Shown here one piece after another: positions 32,341-45,659 of a stretch of DNA of 64,000 nt. A program made the translations under genes and the position numbers. Below the pieces are notes generated by a model that was not told the DNA's origin, did no database searches, and worked only from the letters and a program-made list of their open reading frames with translations. The stretch is from Phyto melanocephala (Eukaryota; Arthropoda; Insecta; Diptera; Rhinophoridae), in the NCBI GenBank assembly GCA_941918925.1, contig OW799235.1, positions 33,097,201 through 33,161,200 on the forward strand, written 5' to 3'. Every line of letters begins with the position of its first letter. The stretch's first letter is position 1.

Positions 32341-34014
32341 TAATGCATTATAAATGCACTGTAATTAGGTAAAAGTCAATAATTTATTGAAAGTAAATAT
32401 ATAATTGGCGATATCCGATTAAGTCGTACACTTTATTAGAGTTGTAGCTATTAGATGAATAATGCACATATGAATGTTAGTTAAGCTATAGCTAATCTGA
32501 TTCTTTTATAAAATGACAATAGCTGTTTTAAAAGAAATCTATAACGATTTTGGTTCTTTTGAGTCTGCACAATTTTTGTATTTGATAAGCTTAGAGTTAT
32601 TGATATGTCAGATTTTTTTTCATGGAACTTTGGTAAAAAGAAAATGTACTATAAGTTCGATTTCAAACCCGATTGTTCTGATAGTTCATCAATGGAATAA
32701 AATCTAATAAAGATTACTTATTTTCTAACTGATGAAGCGTTAAATTTTAATCATATTCTAATTGCTGTTTTTACAATAATATTGTATTGAACTGTGAATG
32801 GATTAATAAACTGGATGACGAGAAATTTAAAGTTTGGAAGAATTTTTATATTATTGCTCAGGCATGGAACTACAACTGACAGACTTGTTAAAGAGATACA
32901 ACATTCAGTGATGAGGCGGGATTTCTTTCTCTGTATATAAACTTTACATTCAAACGAGTGTTTTCCAATGTGTCAACGTGTCAGACGTGCACTACAATGT
33001 GCCCGGGATGAACTATATAATTTGTTCTGTTCAATTAAAAATAAAGTTTACTACGAACATGTAGCAATTTGGTGACGACCATGTTATATGTTTGGTAGAA
33101 CATTACATTATATTAATTTCTTCTGTTTAAACTGCTCGGACAACGGCAGACCCAGTAGACACTCGAATATAGAAAACTGTCTAAAATTTCCTTTTTCAGT
33201 TTGTTTTTACTATCTTTTTACAAAATTATTTTTGGGTGGTATTCAAATTATATAGCTGAGTTAATTTTATGAGTTTATGTATATTGAATGTAACTAGTTA
33301 AATTTTTTAAACTCCGGGGGCACAGTGATCTTTTGCGATTAGTAATCCGTTAAAGTACAAGCGGAAATAAAAAAATTGTTGCCAGGAATTAGAATTTTTA
33401 ACACAACGTCAGTTTTTAATATGAATACAGTCCACTTGTGATTGAAAGGTTTGTCCTTGAGTCAAGCTTCTCAAACTACCGATATGTATGTACATATTTT
33501 AAAATATGTATAAATAGGGCGCACATGAAAAATTCAAACGACTGCCTTCGAAAAGAGTCAATAATATTTATACCAAGATAGTCCCAACTTTATTTTTACG
33601 AGTATAAATATTTGTGGATGCGTATGATTTTTTGTTTTACAATTAAATTAGCTGTCCAAACTTTAAATCATAGACAACCAAAGATTTGATCTGTTATATG
33701 TATATGTAACCATTTTACTAGGTTTATTGTGATTTGGACAGGTGTGGTCAGTAGCATGGTGTAAATAAGTGTACCCTGGTCAATAGTAATGTTTATGAAA
33801 TTTACATAAGCAAATAACTTTGAGGCCACTTACTTGTTAGCAAGTTTTATAAACATGCTAGTGCACATTTAATTATAGTACAGCTGTAAATAATATTAAG
33901 AATGTAAAAGTATACTCTTATTCTAATACTCTATTTTATTTAACTACCTTAACTAAATACTCTTTCATTTTCTCTTTTATGCTCTGTTGTACCAACTGCA
34001 TGACCAGGGATGGA
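32341..34014. other. Gene-free stretch
   Basis: No gene or recurrent repeat is recognised. ATTTGGTGACGACC at about 33068-33081, after an AATAAA-bearing stretch, loosely resembles an LTR 3' end followed by a primer-binding site, but no second LTR or polyprotein was found. Confidence 0.35.
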
Positions 34015-35058
34015 AAAGTAGTATTTTTTCGAAATTTATTATTTTATACTTTTATTCAAGTGAATTTTAAAAGTCAATTTAAATAACAAAAGAACTAACT
34101 CAATAATTGCTAAAATTATTACTTTCTTATTCATAAAATTTATTAAATATTTTCAAAACATTTATAAATCCAATATCCATAGAAAACTACATAGTTTTAT
34201 AAACTCTTCAGATGATTTTAAAATTTGAAACGTTTCTTACTTCTACCTGAATTGTTTGAACAAATCCATGAATAAATTTGACAATTAACAATCAAGACGA
34301 TAAAATTGATGAAAATTAAAGAACCTTTTTGATTTAAATTTACCAAATGTTTTAGTGTAATTAAAAAAAATTAAATTCACAAGGTATTCTAAGTGTCGTG
34401 ATCTCATAATGTTGTAATTTTTCAAAATTCACAACCATAGTTGTATTGTACTCGTGGTACTATTTTTGTTTTGTTCGTAATTTCTATTGAAACATTTTGC
34501 ATATCAATACAATTTTATTTTATATATTTTTTAAGAGTGTTGTATTTGATTCATACAGGCATAGAAATTGAAAACTTACCAAAATAATTTCAAAATATTT
34601 TTTGTAGCTCTGCAGAAGTAAGATTTTATCAACTTATCCATTCCTGGTTTTTATCTACCTGACATTTAATATAGATTGACGTTTAACAATACAACGCGAT
34701 ACAACAGAAATTGTGTTCACAAGTAAATAAACCAAAACTGTTTTTCAATAGACGATACATAATACAATACGGGTTTGTGAATTGAACAATTATTAGTTAT
34801 GAAATTCTTTAAGGCTTTAATTTGAATACCATGTAGTCGTTATTAACTTTGGTAATTTGAAATAATATGCTGTAACGACAAGTTGTACACTGGCCGCACC
34901 AAAGTCGAATTGGTAAATTAGCTTTAAAAGCAGCATTTAAACATATGTATTGTACATTTTTATATTAAGAACTTGATTTGTTGTAGCTCAAAATCGAGAT
35001 ATTTGTATTAAAAAAAAAAATAATTGATACCTATTTAAACTTTCATTTTCCATCCCTG
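34015..35058. mobile_element. Possible hAT-like element with CAGGGATGGAAAA ends
   Basis: CAGGGATGGAAAA at 34015 is inverted at the right as TTTTCCATCCCTG, ending 35058. The flanking octamers do not match, and the interior shows no transposase, so the pairing could be fortuitous between two separate elements. A lone inverted end of similar type (GCCATCCCTG) is seen at about 35902. Confidence 0.5.
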
Positions 35059-35639
35059 ACATTTACCATGTTTTTCTTAACCAGATGCAGTACAGTTTGT
35101 TTACATTTTTTTTGTTTTTTTTTTATTTATTTATTGCCAACTGGTTTTGTTAAGACTTGTTTTTGTATTTTTTTTTTGTTTTGTTTTGGTTTTCTGTTTT
35201 TATTTGTTTGGAGTTTCGTCATTAAAATGGTACAATAACAGAAAGAACAAAACAAATCACCCACCGAAAATAATGACGTCAAAAAAAAGGCCAAAACTCA
35301 ACTGTACAACAAATACTACAACGCATTACTTTAATAAACGTTGCGTTTTAATAGTCATGGAATATTTAGGAGAAAATAACCAAAAAAAGGTTTATGCCAG
35401 AGATGGCAAAGTTAATACAAATTAAACCTAGAAAGTTTTCGTTGCCAATTAAAGTACAATTTATATTTTATGTTGTTTTTGCTTTTTCCTAGTTGTTGTT
35501 ATTTTTATTGTTTTTAATATAGAAATTGTTTATTATTTACTATCAATATTAAGATTTAATTATTATGCCAGTACGTACCTATTTACTAGTGATATAACGT
35601 ATATAATTTTTATTCAAAATTTATTTAAAAGTCATTTTA

Positions 35640-35832
35640 TTGCTTAAGTTGGTAAAAGTTATCTTCCTTCCTTTAAATGCAATTAGATGGCGTTATACGT
35701 TGACTTAGACCTTGCGCAATCTGACAGGTGTCACATTGAAATTTTAAATATTTGTGTTGTATGTATTATTACTCTAAAGCTTGTCTGAAGGCTTAAAATT
35801 TGGGGCGAGGCGAAGTTCGCCGGGTCCGCTAG
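35640..35832 (+). mobile_element. Helitron 3' terminus
   Basis: The hairpin GGCGAAGTTCGCC (35809-35821) is followed closely by GGGTCCGCTAG and then T. This is the classic Helitron 3' signature of a stem-loop a short distance before CTRR. I could not find the 5' TC end, so the left boundary is arbitrary. Confidence 0.7.
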
Positions 35833-36790
35833 TTTATACATATAATTCAAATAAACAATTTACGATTTAATAAGTTAAATTCTTAAATTTTCAAACTCCG
35901 TATGCCATCCCTGGTTCGATTGTACATATAGGTATATGTACATGTATATACATTTTTACCCTTATCGTTAACAGACCAAATCAAAACTCATTGTTAATTG
36001 TTGTTCTACGTATGAATAATATAAAGTAATTATTAATTCACATGGTTAAACAGTTTTTTTTTTCTGTTGAAAAGTGAATTGAAAGAAAGAGCCTAAGCGC
36101 AAAGATTTAAAGTTCACATACAAAAATTATGTTAAATATTTAGTACCTACTGTATTTACAGTGTAAGACAATCAATAAAATATTAGGTAAATTTTCAGAA
36201 AATTGCACCTAGTTTTAAATATTTCATAAAAAAAATATTTATGTATGTACATTTTATTTGCCCATTTGTTGCATATTGATGGCTTAATATGAAAAGGGCA
36301 TATCTCGTTTTTTTTTAACGAAACTGCTTTTTTAACGTTTTGTGGTAGTCCTCCTAGAAATACTGACTCCTAATTAATTTGGTGACCTATAGTCGAATAT
36401 AATATATTAATAGCCTAATAAAAAAGCCCCCTCTCATTTCATTCTTTTAAATTTTACTCAGTTTTATCCTTTTCGTGTAAAGTAACAGAAAATCGAGAAA
36501 CGACTTTTTTATATTAAGTCATTCATATAAATACTCTACTCTTTAAAAATTGTAGATACATTTTCTGTTTATGGAAATTATTTAAAGAAAATCAATTTCA
36601 GCAAACTTCCAGTAAATTCCCTCTAAATAAGGTTTGTAAAATTTTGTATTGGAATAAAATGAATTAATTTTTTATTAATAAAATTTTATAGATAATATGT
36701 ATATAACAACATTTTAATATCGTTTTAAAGACATTTATTTGGTAGTGAACCCACTGTGCACGTATTATACCAAGTTCTGTTTACATTTTT

Positions 36791-37582
36791 TATACCCTTC
36801 ACACAGTGAAAAAGGGTATATATAGGTTTGTCATTCCGTGTGAAATTTCTACAATTTTCATTTCCGACCCCATAAAGTATATATTTTATGAAAGCTTATG
36901 AATAGGGGAGTCGATTAAGCCCTGTCAGTCTGTCCGTCTGTCCGTCTGTCCGTCTGACCGTCTGTCCGTCTGACCGTCTGTCCGTGTGTATGTTGAAATC
37001 AACTTTTTGAAGCCCCCCGACATAGGTTGGACCCGGGTAAGGTATTAAAATATCAGAAATATTCGGGAGTAGATCGCTATTGAAAATCAGAAACATCGGT
37101 ACATAAACAACTGAGATATGAGCAAAAACCCACGACCACCTCGGTTTTTTTTTCACAAAAACAACATTACAACAACAACATACATACATACAAACGTGTA
37201 TACTGGTTAGAGAAAACGTGGCATCGAATCCCAGCTGAGCCAAAAAAAAATTTTTTTTTAATTTTCTTAAAAAATTTTTTTTAATTTTTTTTTTTATTTT
37301 TTTTTTATTTTTTATTTAATATATTATTTATATTTTTATTATTTTTTTTTTAATTTTTTTTTTTATTTTTTTTTTGTTTTATATGTGTATATTATATATA
37401 TAATAATTTTTTTTTTAATTTTTTTTTTTTTAAATTTTTTTTTTTTTTTTTGTTTTTTTAACATACATACGTGTACGTATTTCATATGGGATGAATGGTG
37501 ATACAAGCAACTGTTATTGCATGACTACACGTTGTGAAGGGTATATAAGATTCGGAATGGCCGAATATAGCATTCTTACTTG
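36791..37582 (-). mobile_element. Mini-me-like element, subfamily 2, copy f
   Basis: Full-length reversed copy, very similar to copy d but with a longer GTCY tract (about 36925-36985) and a left hairpin altered to ATTCGGAATGGCCGAAT. A long T-tract lies at 37245-37460. Confidence 0.85.
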
Positions 37583-38739
37583 TTTTTATAATTGGTTAGT
37601 TTTTCTTTTAGCTTTTACACATTTAGCTATTATTTTGTTGTAACCAATTCCATTTTTTATACCTACATACATACGTAAGTACGTATTTAATTTTATTTAT
37701 TCTTTTGTCATTGATTTTATTTTATTGCCTTAGGTTTTGTGTTTATTTAATATTTTATCATGTTTGAGTAAATTTATGTTGTTTTTTATTAAAAGTCTCA
37801 CGTGTTTAATTGTTGCTGAACTAATGTTTGTTTTGTTGTTGTTTTTTAGTATTTATTTTATTTAGTAAATGTCAACATGAAGTCCGTGTTGTATTATTGT
37901 GTGTAAAATAATCGCTGAAAATCTTTATAACATTTTAGTATACTGGTCAATACAAAGTCATGCAATAGAAAGTTGGATGAATTTTAGGTCATAAAGTCGT
38001 TGTGCATAAATATTTTTTTGTTATTAAAAAAGTAATTATTAAGTTTTTGCTCATGCCTATGAATATTTTTGGTCATAAACATACAAGAAAAAAAACAACT
38101 GTTTGATTAAGGGATTTTTGACGTAACATAATTTCTTTTGCTCATTCGCATATATTTTTTAACCTTCGTATCCTTTTTTTGTCGTTTGTTTGAATCACAC
38201 AAGTTTTTCTACACAATTATTTTTCGTGTCTGAAATGGTCTTTACATGGGAAAGTTTAACGGGCCTTTTTACAATGTGTGATTAAAATTTAACATGACTT
38301 TAACCGTAAGTTAGGCATAATTGAATTTTGCAAAATACGGTTAGCACTTTAATCAAAGAGTTTCTATTAAGATTTTAACTAAAGAAAGAAAGTTAGATAG
38401 AAAATGGAATAAAAAAATTAGAATTTATTTTTTATAAACTTTTAAAGTGTAAAGATGAAGAACGTGAAGTTCACAGTACTTATAAATTGTTATGTTATAC
38501 ATTTTTGCACTCTTTTTGTTTTTTTGAAGTAAAAACAATTAATACGAACAAAAAAAAAATGTAATTATTGACTGTAAGTTGTTAAACAAGCACAAATTAA
38601 CTTTGTATTTTTGTAATTACAAATTAACTTTTTTTATTTGTTATTGTTTATTTTACAAACAGGTGTTTGCTTAACAATTTAATCAACATAAAAAACCTAT
38701 CACTAAAAATGATAATTTTCTCAATCGTGGAGTGCAGGA
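37583..38739. other. Gene-free stretch
   Basis: AT-rich; no gene, inverted ends or recurrent repeat were recognised. Confidence 0.4.
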
Positions 38740-39935
38740 TCCCAATCATGAGTACAAAATGGCATCTAATGGAACTGACTTCCTTTATCAATACTGGATT
38801 TTGTAATGGTAACCAAACCGATGCAGTCTACCTGACTTTAGTAAAGCTTTCGACAAGGTTAATCATGATTTATTGTTAGTGAAGCTCAAAAACTTAGGAT
38901 TTCCGGGTTACCTTTTAAATTGGTTTAGTTCTTACTTAAAGGAGCGGAGACAATGTGTTTTTTATAATGACTGTATATGAAAACATATTAAAGTAACTTT
39001 CGGAGTTCCACAGGGAAGTCATCTCGGCCCCATCCTATTTTTATTGCTTTTAAATGATCTTCCAAAGTCTATTCAATACAGCAATATTTTAATGTTTGCC
39101 GATGATGTCAAACTTTACTCATGGATTAGAAATGTTGAGGACAGTTTTTACCTTCAAACTGAATTAAATAATTTCTTTAATTGGTGTACGGTAAATCTTA
39201 TGGAATTGAATTAAACAAAATACAAATTTATGACTTTCTGCAGATATTCACCGATTTTAAATGTTTACTCTCTGAATGGCTCTAAATTAAATGATGTTGA
39301 CTCGTTTTTGGATCTAAGAATTCTCTTTGATCTAAAAATTAATCTAACTCTCATGTAATAATGACAGTAAAAAAAGCTAATGGAATATTAAGTTTTATAA
39401 AGAGTTTCCTTATGTGACCAAAAATTTATTCACGTCATTGGTAAGACCTTTACTGGAATATGGATCAGTAATTTGGGATCCACAATATGATGTGTATATT
39501 CAAAAACTTAAATTAGTCCAAAAGCAATTTTCGCTGTTCTGCTTTCGTAACTTGCGTTGGAATCCCAATACCAACTTACCGTCATATCGAAGTCGTTTAT
39601 TACTCATTGTGCTCCCAACGTAACAAAGTCGAAGAATTGTTTCTAATATTGCATTTGTCCTAAATTTAATTCAAGGTAAACTTAACTCTACATATCTTTA
39701 ACGTAAAATACGCATCGATGTTCCTAACAGGCAGCTTAAATCTTATGAACCGTTATATATAAAATTTCACTGATCAAACTACATTAACTTTGATCCATTT
39801 AGAAGAATTTGTGCTGAGGTAAATAAGTTCTATGCACTCATCGACTTTTCCGATAATGTTGCTGTAACTAGAGGAAAGCTGATGAGGTTTCTAAATTCAA
39901 ATGCTTATAACTAATAATGTTTTTGTCTTTCTTTG
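38740..39935 (+). pseudogene. LINE reverse transcriptase remnant (jockey/CR1-like)
   Basis: Broken frames spell consecutive blocks of a non-LTR reverse transcriptase. These are a segment like FSKAFDKVNHDLLLVKLKNL (38840-38895), VTFGVPQGSHLGPILF (about 38996-39043), the catalytic FADDVKLYSW (about 39100), and a C-terminal block at 39414-39623 containing LVRPLLEYGSVIWDPQYD. Several stops and frameshifts separate them. The 5' part and endonuclease are missing. The clade is a guess from the C-terminal block. Confidence 0.85.
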
Positions 39936-40003
39936 TTCGTGTAATTATTGATTGAATTAAATAAATAATTGAAAAATTTCTTCAAATAGAAAATATAGAT
40001 TAA

Positions 40004-40121
40004 GGGCCGTATTCAAAAAAAAAATATTTTAGGTTTATTAAAAGCTTATTTGACAGATGTTGTAGAGAAATTGTCAAATAAGCCTTCAATAAACCTAAAA
40101 TATTTTTTATAAATACGGCCC
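40004..40121. mobile_element. Hairpin MITE (GGTTTATT family), copy 4, best preserved
   Basis: GGGCCGTATTC at the left tip is inverted at the right as AATACGGCCC. The arms are nearly complementary over about 50 bp. TAA flanks both ends, matching the 3-bp TWA target of PIF/Harbinger elements. Confidence 0.8.
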
Positions 40122-41335
40122 TAAATTGTTAATCAACACATCAAATAAAAAATTAAACAGTTAGGCGAGAATAAACTTGCAAGATGCTCAGAAAACACTC
40201 TTAAATCAAAGGCGACTTCGCTAATACACAAATTATGTTTTTACACTTGTACATCAGACATCTATTTTTTTTCACTGTAAAATTTTAAGAAACTTTCGTC
40301 CTAATGCGAATAGAAAACTTATTTAAAAATTTGAACTTGTTTCTTATGTCGTTCTAAACAACCACATCACTTACGCACAACAATATATGAGTTAAGGTTT
40401 AATAAACAAAAATTACTTCAGTAAAAAAAACATTATTATTCTTATAATTTTATATAACTTCCTTACATAAACTTTCAATAAACTTCATAAGCACCAATTA
40501 AAGAGACCACCATCGTATAAAATGATAAATTTCATCAACATTCTTTGTTCTCCGACAATTTCATTGCAACTTCAATTCAAAGTTCAAGAAGTTTATGAAG
40601 TGCTTAATAACTGAATAAAAGTATTTTCTTAGGTATTTACATACTTACATACGTAGTTAAAATGATATAAAAAAAAATTAAATTACATTCTCAAATGAAT
40701 CATTTGTTTAGTCTCATGCAAAGTGCATGTCATCGTCTCTGTATCATTAAACAAAACTGACGTTATCGAAATTACTTATTTAAACAGAATCTAGAGAAGA
40801 AAACGACTATAGAAATATTGTATAAGAAATCTCATGTAATAATTTCTAAGAATTTATTTGCTAGTTTTTAATTATTTTTTGCAGTCACAGCAGTTTCCTG
40901 TGGCACTGCTTCTATTCTTTATGTGAAAATTTACTGACAAAACTGGGTTTGTTGTTGTTATCAACAGCACTATGTATGTATATTTATCCAAAACAGAAGA
41001 AAAAAAGTTTAATAGCTTTTCCACATATGGACACTGCTGTTTAAATGTTTTTGTTTGTTGTTATTTTGTGCACAGAAAGGAAAATTTGCTAAAAAAAAAA
41101 AGCTATTTTCTTAACCAGAAACCAGTTTTACTAGTTAAAAAAGTTGAAACTTAGCAGCACGTACAAATAGTGCTGCCAGATGAGATAACATATATGTTCT
41201 TGTTCTTTCTACTTTTCTATTTTTTGTGCACAACGATTTGTCACTAATGCTGTTTGTTCATAATCGACCATAGCTGTAGTCTCAAAATCATCTTCGAACA
41301 GTCAATTAGATTTATACATTAAGCTTGTTTCTTTT
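40122..41335. other. Gene-free stretch
   Basis: No gene or repeat was identified. A short open frame at 40972-41154 has no recognisable content. Confidence 0.4.
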
Positions 41336-41690
41336 TCAGGTAAGTGCTGATTGCCATATGGGGTTTAGAATGCCAAATAAATGTTTACCAGCTCTTTTTG
41401 TGTTTCTTACTTCGTCTGCATTACCACCTGTTATCTGAAGGCTTCCGAGGTAGCAGAACGTTGATATATTTTCAATAATCTTTATATTTTTTGTAAATGC
41501 TCTGTTGCTATTTAGAAGCATTAATTCTGATTGCTTTAGTTTTGACAATCTTTTTATTTTAGAACAGCCTTTGCTGCTTCGGTTTATACTGCATTGATGT
41601 TAGGCTGCATGTTATTATAGTCATGGGATAGTAGAAATATGTCGTCAGCACTGTTGAGATCTTCTAGCCTTCTGTTGAGCCTCTAAGTTA
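41336..41690 (-). pseudogene. LINE reverse transcriptase remnant, RTE-like
   Basis: On the minus strand a block like LEDLNSADDIFLLSHDYNNM (near 41670-41610) is followed, after stops, by ISTFCYLGSLQITGGNADEV (near 41470-41410) and LFGILNPIWQS. The ADDI box and the F-x-YLGS block are typical of RTE/craniofacial-protein-like LINE reverse transcriptases. Only this fragment is present. Confidence 0.7.
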
Positions 41691-42853
41691 TTCCCCTCTG
41701 TTTACATCATTAAGATATTAGAAATTAACAAAACTTACTCCAGTTTTTTTTGTGAATGAGTCAATAATACAGCCATCACAAAAAAGTCGACAGTCTGCGT
41801 TGTGATATTGGGCCTATACCAATTAGTTTTGTTGGGGTACCTTTGCATGCTAGTGTACTCCATATGGTTGAATGCGAAAGCGTATCTAATGCTAACGAAT
41901 TTAGTAAAAAAAATGTTTTTCAATACACACTTCTCGGTGCTCCAAGCGGACTGTTTAAAGTTGGGCTTACATAGGTATCATTTCTTTAATGATGATGATA
42001 TTTAACATAGGCCAAGATGATGTTATGACATAAGCAGCTGGTAAGGCGCAGAGAATTGTATTTGGGATACAAGACAGGACTAGATACTTTGACTACTGCG
42101 ATGGCATTTGTTTACTATTACACAGTTTCTCCCAGATGCAGACTTGTCGCCACGACAACATCCATCATATATCTAAGGCTTGAGCACACGCTAAGAAAGC
42201 TAGCAGATAACATCACAAGAAAAGATCCCGATTTTTGCCTGCGTAGAAATAAAATACCTGGGCATCTACAAAATTCTTGAAAAAACCTATCGAAGCTGCG
42301 ATAAAAAAATGGCTTGTCAATGTTTTAATGTTTGTCAACTGAATTCGTTAAGTTTCTCAGTATAAAAATAAGAAAAATCTGGCATCACCACTTTACATTG
42401 CGGATGCATCTGTATCTCAAAAAAATACAATCACGCAAACGTTTATCTTGATGAGTTGTTGTAGTCTTTTAATATCTTTGTTTTTTTGCATTTGCACGTG
42501 CAAAAATAATGTAAAAAAGCTCAATTGCGTTAACAAAACAATGGCAAATATTTTAATAAACAAATCAAGTGTGTATGTATGTATACCGATGTATTTCTAT
42601 GTAACTACAATAATAGTAGTGTAGGTATTTGTTGTGAATAGATATTTAAAAAGCAATAAAATTATGGACTCAAAGATTTTTGTCCAAAAATCATACATTT
42701 TTTATTTACTTTGCATTAGTGCTAGCAAGGAATTGAGTATCGAGTAATTGATAGTTTTTTTAGATACATAATACTATATAGTAGTTACTCGATATTTTGT
42801 AGAGGTGGGGTTAATCGGTTACTTTAGGTCGTGGCGATTACGGAAGAAATTAA
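41691..42853. other. Unassigned sequence between LINE fragments
   Basis: Open frames at 41802-42005 and 42056-42280 show no convincing family motif. They may be eroded LINE sequence, given fragments on both sides. Confidence 0.35.
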
Positions 42854-43502
42854 ATGGATAAAGGAAACGCTATTCGTTTCCCGATTCGCATCTTTACGGA
42901 TAGCCAATCAGTGATTAAGACATTGAGAAAGGAGAAAGTTAAATCTCGGAACGTTCTGCAATGCAAGAGCGAGATACACTCATATGCAAATTGTGAACAT
43001 CTGGAGATAATATGGATACCAAGCCATCACGGGCTGATCGGAAACAAGAAAGCCGACAAATTATCCAAAATGGGAGCTCTTCTGGGAACTATAACTTTGG
43101 AAAATGCTAAACCTTTTAAACGATTCAAGGACAAACTTAAATGTTGGGCGATGGAGGAACATGTCAGAAAATTGCAAAGCACTGATGTCGGTAAAGTGAA
43201 AAAAACACTATGGGGTGACCCAAATCTGGGGAAATCAAAGGAGCCTAACCAATGTAATTACAGGGAGACTAACCAATGTTATTACAGGTCATACGGAGTT
43301 GCGAATACATCTAGCTCGCTTGAGATTGTCTGAGGAAACGACATGTAGAGCATGCGAGAAAGAGGATGAGACTTTGGTACACTACATCTGTCATTGTCCT
43401 GCGTTTGGGCATATTACGACGCAAAAATTTTACAATAGATACTATGCCGAACTTGGAATACTTGGGGAACTCGAACTGGAGATCCATAAGGAATTACAAT
43501 GA
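42854..43502 (+). pseudogene. LINE RNase H domain and C-terminal tail remnant
   Basis: The frame from 42854 gives an RNase H segment with IRIFTDSQSVIKTLRKEK and IWIPSHHGLIGNKKADKLSK. The second frame, 43215-43502, carries VITGHTELRIHLARLRLS and a Cys/His cluster (CRACEKEDETLVHYICHC), as at the C-terminus of I/R1/Loa-type LINEs. An approximately 25-bp duplication (CTAACCAATGT at 43226 and 43251) lies at the frame switch. The reverse transcriptase is not next to it, so it is a separate truncated insertion. Confidence 0.8.
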
Positions 43503-45337
43503 GGGGACTGGGTTCTTGGACTAGTCAGTTATTTATGGGAAATTATGTTCATGGTTTCTGTCTGGGAATTCCGTATGGAGCGCACAACATGCCAACTGGG
43601 CATAAGTGTATACCTGTCATGGGTTTGGGCTTTTAGTGCACCTCCTCTTCAACCTAACCTACTTTAGTTTATTTTTTACAAACAACCTAGTTTATTATTT
43701 TCACGAACCACTATGTAATTAAAATGGGGATATTGGAAATAAATTAACTGGGTTGTTGACAAAAATAAACTTAAGAAACGGGTCGAGCACAAGTCTAATA
43801 CCTCGAGAACTGAATTTTTGGGGTTATGTAAAGCAAAAATGAAACGTGTTATATACAACTATTTTTACAAGAGCAACCCTGTGGGCCTATTATCTGTTAA
43901 ATAAAACCAGCCGTCTTAAAACAGTTTTCAGTAAGAGCAAAAACAGTTCTTTTCGATTTTTTTTAGTTTTACGTAATTTGTAAGACAAAAATGTATATAA
44001 ACATAAACTTTATAACTTGCTTTTTAATTTAAAAAATCTGTTAAAAGTACTGATTTGCATCTAGAATCCAAATGAAAAGTATTTAGTAGTATTCAGAGAA
44101 ATCACAAGTAGTAGAATTTGACAGAACTACTATGCATTTCTTATGTCGACATATTAACACATTTACAGTCAATACATATGCGACCTTGAGGAAACTTTAA
44201 AGTGGAAATGTTTTTATATTTGCTTTAGAGAAAATGTTTAAATTTTGCATTTATAAACAATTTTTAGCGACGCATTAGTAGATATTAATAATACGTATTC
44301 TAAAGATATAACAGTGACAACTAATACTTAAATCGCAATAAAAGTTTAACCAAATTGAGCTCCCCCTACCAACAATAATATTCTACTAAATTGTGGGGTG
44401 TTAATCTGTACAAATGTTGTGGTAGTAGAATATGGAAAATTTTTAGGGTGTAGGTTTAAACAACCTTTACCTAAAAAGGAAGACTATTGAACAGTTGCCA
44501 GTTTTTTAAAGGTTGACGGATAGAAACTTAATAAATAAATAACTTAGTACATTATATATTTACATATGCATGTATTAACTAATTCAATGTTAAAACGTTT
44601 ATACTAAAATTATTTTGTTAACTTACATATATACTTGTTAAGGATATATGTAAGTGAGTGCATGCGAACGATTGACTACTTGTCACAGTAGGTTTATTTA
44701 CGAGAATTTATGTATGTAGGTGTAAAAGAACAATAGGCACCGTCATTGTAAAATGTGCACTTAAAAGAGTGATATGTTTAGGTGTTCAGTATTAACAATT
44801 CAAAAATCATAACAATATTGCAATATTACAATACTAATAAAATTCATCGATTCTGGCATAAAGAAATTATTCCTTGACACGCATTTATTTTGTAATTTTT
44901 TTTTTCGCAATTTTCTTATTGTAAAAAATAAAAGTGTAAAAATTTTGAAGTTTGTAAAAGTTGAACAAAGCTTAAAAAGCTAATATCCACATCAAAAATA
45001 TATTATTATTTGTTGTTGTAGCGCAATAGTGCCATATGAAATTCTTTAAATTTATTACGATATCTAGACGTTGTTTTAATGAGTGTCTAACTGAGATTCT
45101 AGTTCACAGACCTTATTTCGTTCGTTAAACTTTTACGCCATGATTATCTGGGTGGTCATCTATACCAAGCTTCTTGTGGATTACCGTTCAAAGCTTGTCT
45201 GAAGATATTATTTGCATTGTGTGTCCAGTCCATTTATATTTTTTGTAAGCCATCTGCTTCTCATTTGGTATTTGTTTGTTTGTTCATATTAAGAGTAGTA
45301 AGGCCACATATAAGCACATACATATAATGTTTCTTAA
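43503..45337. other. Gene-free stretch
   Basis: The first 150 bp may be the 3' tail of the LINE fragment. Beyond that no gene or repeat is recognised. Confidence 0.4.
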
Positions 45338-45643
45338 AGGAGCTAATACACGGCATGTTTTTTACATCTGACTTGTCAAATTATCCACTGCTAATACAAA
45401 CATGTCGTGTGTTACCTTTAAAACATCACTTCTGTAAAAAACATGTGTTGAGACATCTGACAAAATGTCAATTAGATCGCGCTCTATTTTCCTCTGTAAA
45501 AACATGTGACATCAGTCGTTGGCAGAAATCTCTGCTGCTGCAAAGCAGTCATCGTAAAAGTACAATTTTGACAGACATGTAGATTTACATATGTCTCACA
45601 AATTTTAAAGTCAGATGTAAAAAACATGCCGTGTATTATAGCC
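45338..45643. mobile_element. TTAA-flanked MITE with long inverted ends
   Basis: The left end (AGGAGCTAATACACGG, then CATGTTTTTTACATCTGACT) is mirrored by AGTCAGATGTAAAAAACATG and CCGTGTATTATAGCC at the right. TTAA flanks both sides (45334-45337 and 45644-45647). Extra ACATGT motifs lie inside. It is non-coding and piggyBac-type by target preference. Confidence 0.82.
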
Positions 45644-45659
45644 TTAAGCAGTGGTTTAA

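Noticed and set aside
33040..33090. Possible LTR end and primer-binding site (ATTTGGTGACGACC)
   Set aside because: No paired LTR, no polypurine tract and no polyprotein fragments nearby; match to a primer-binding site is loose.
34015..35058. Confident hAT call for the CAGGGATGG-ended segment
   Set aside because: Flanking octamers do not match and the interior is uninformative, so it is kept only as a possible element.
35147..35425. 92-codon open frame with a hydrophobic Phe-rich start
   Set aside because: Poly-T driven hydrophobic stretch, no splice partners and no family resemblance.
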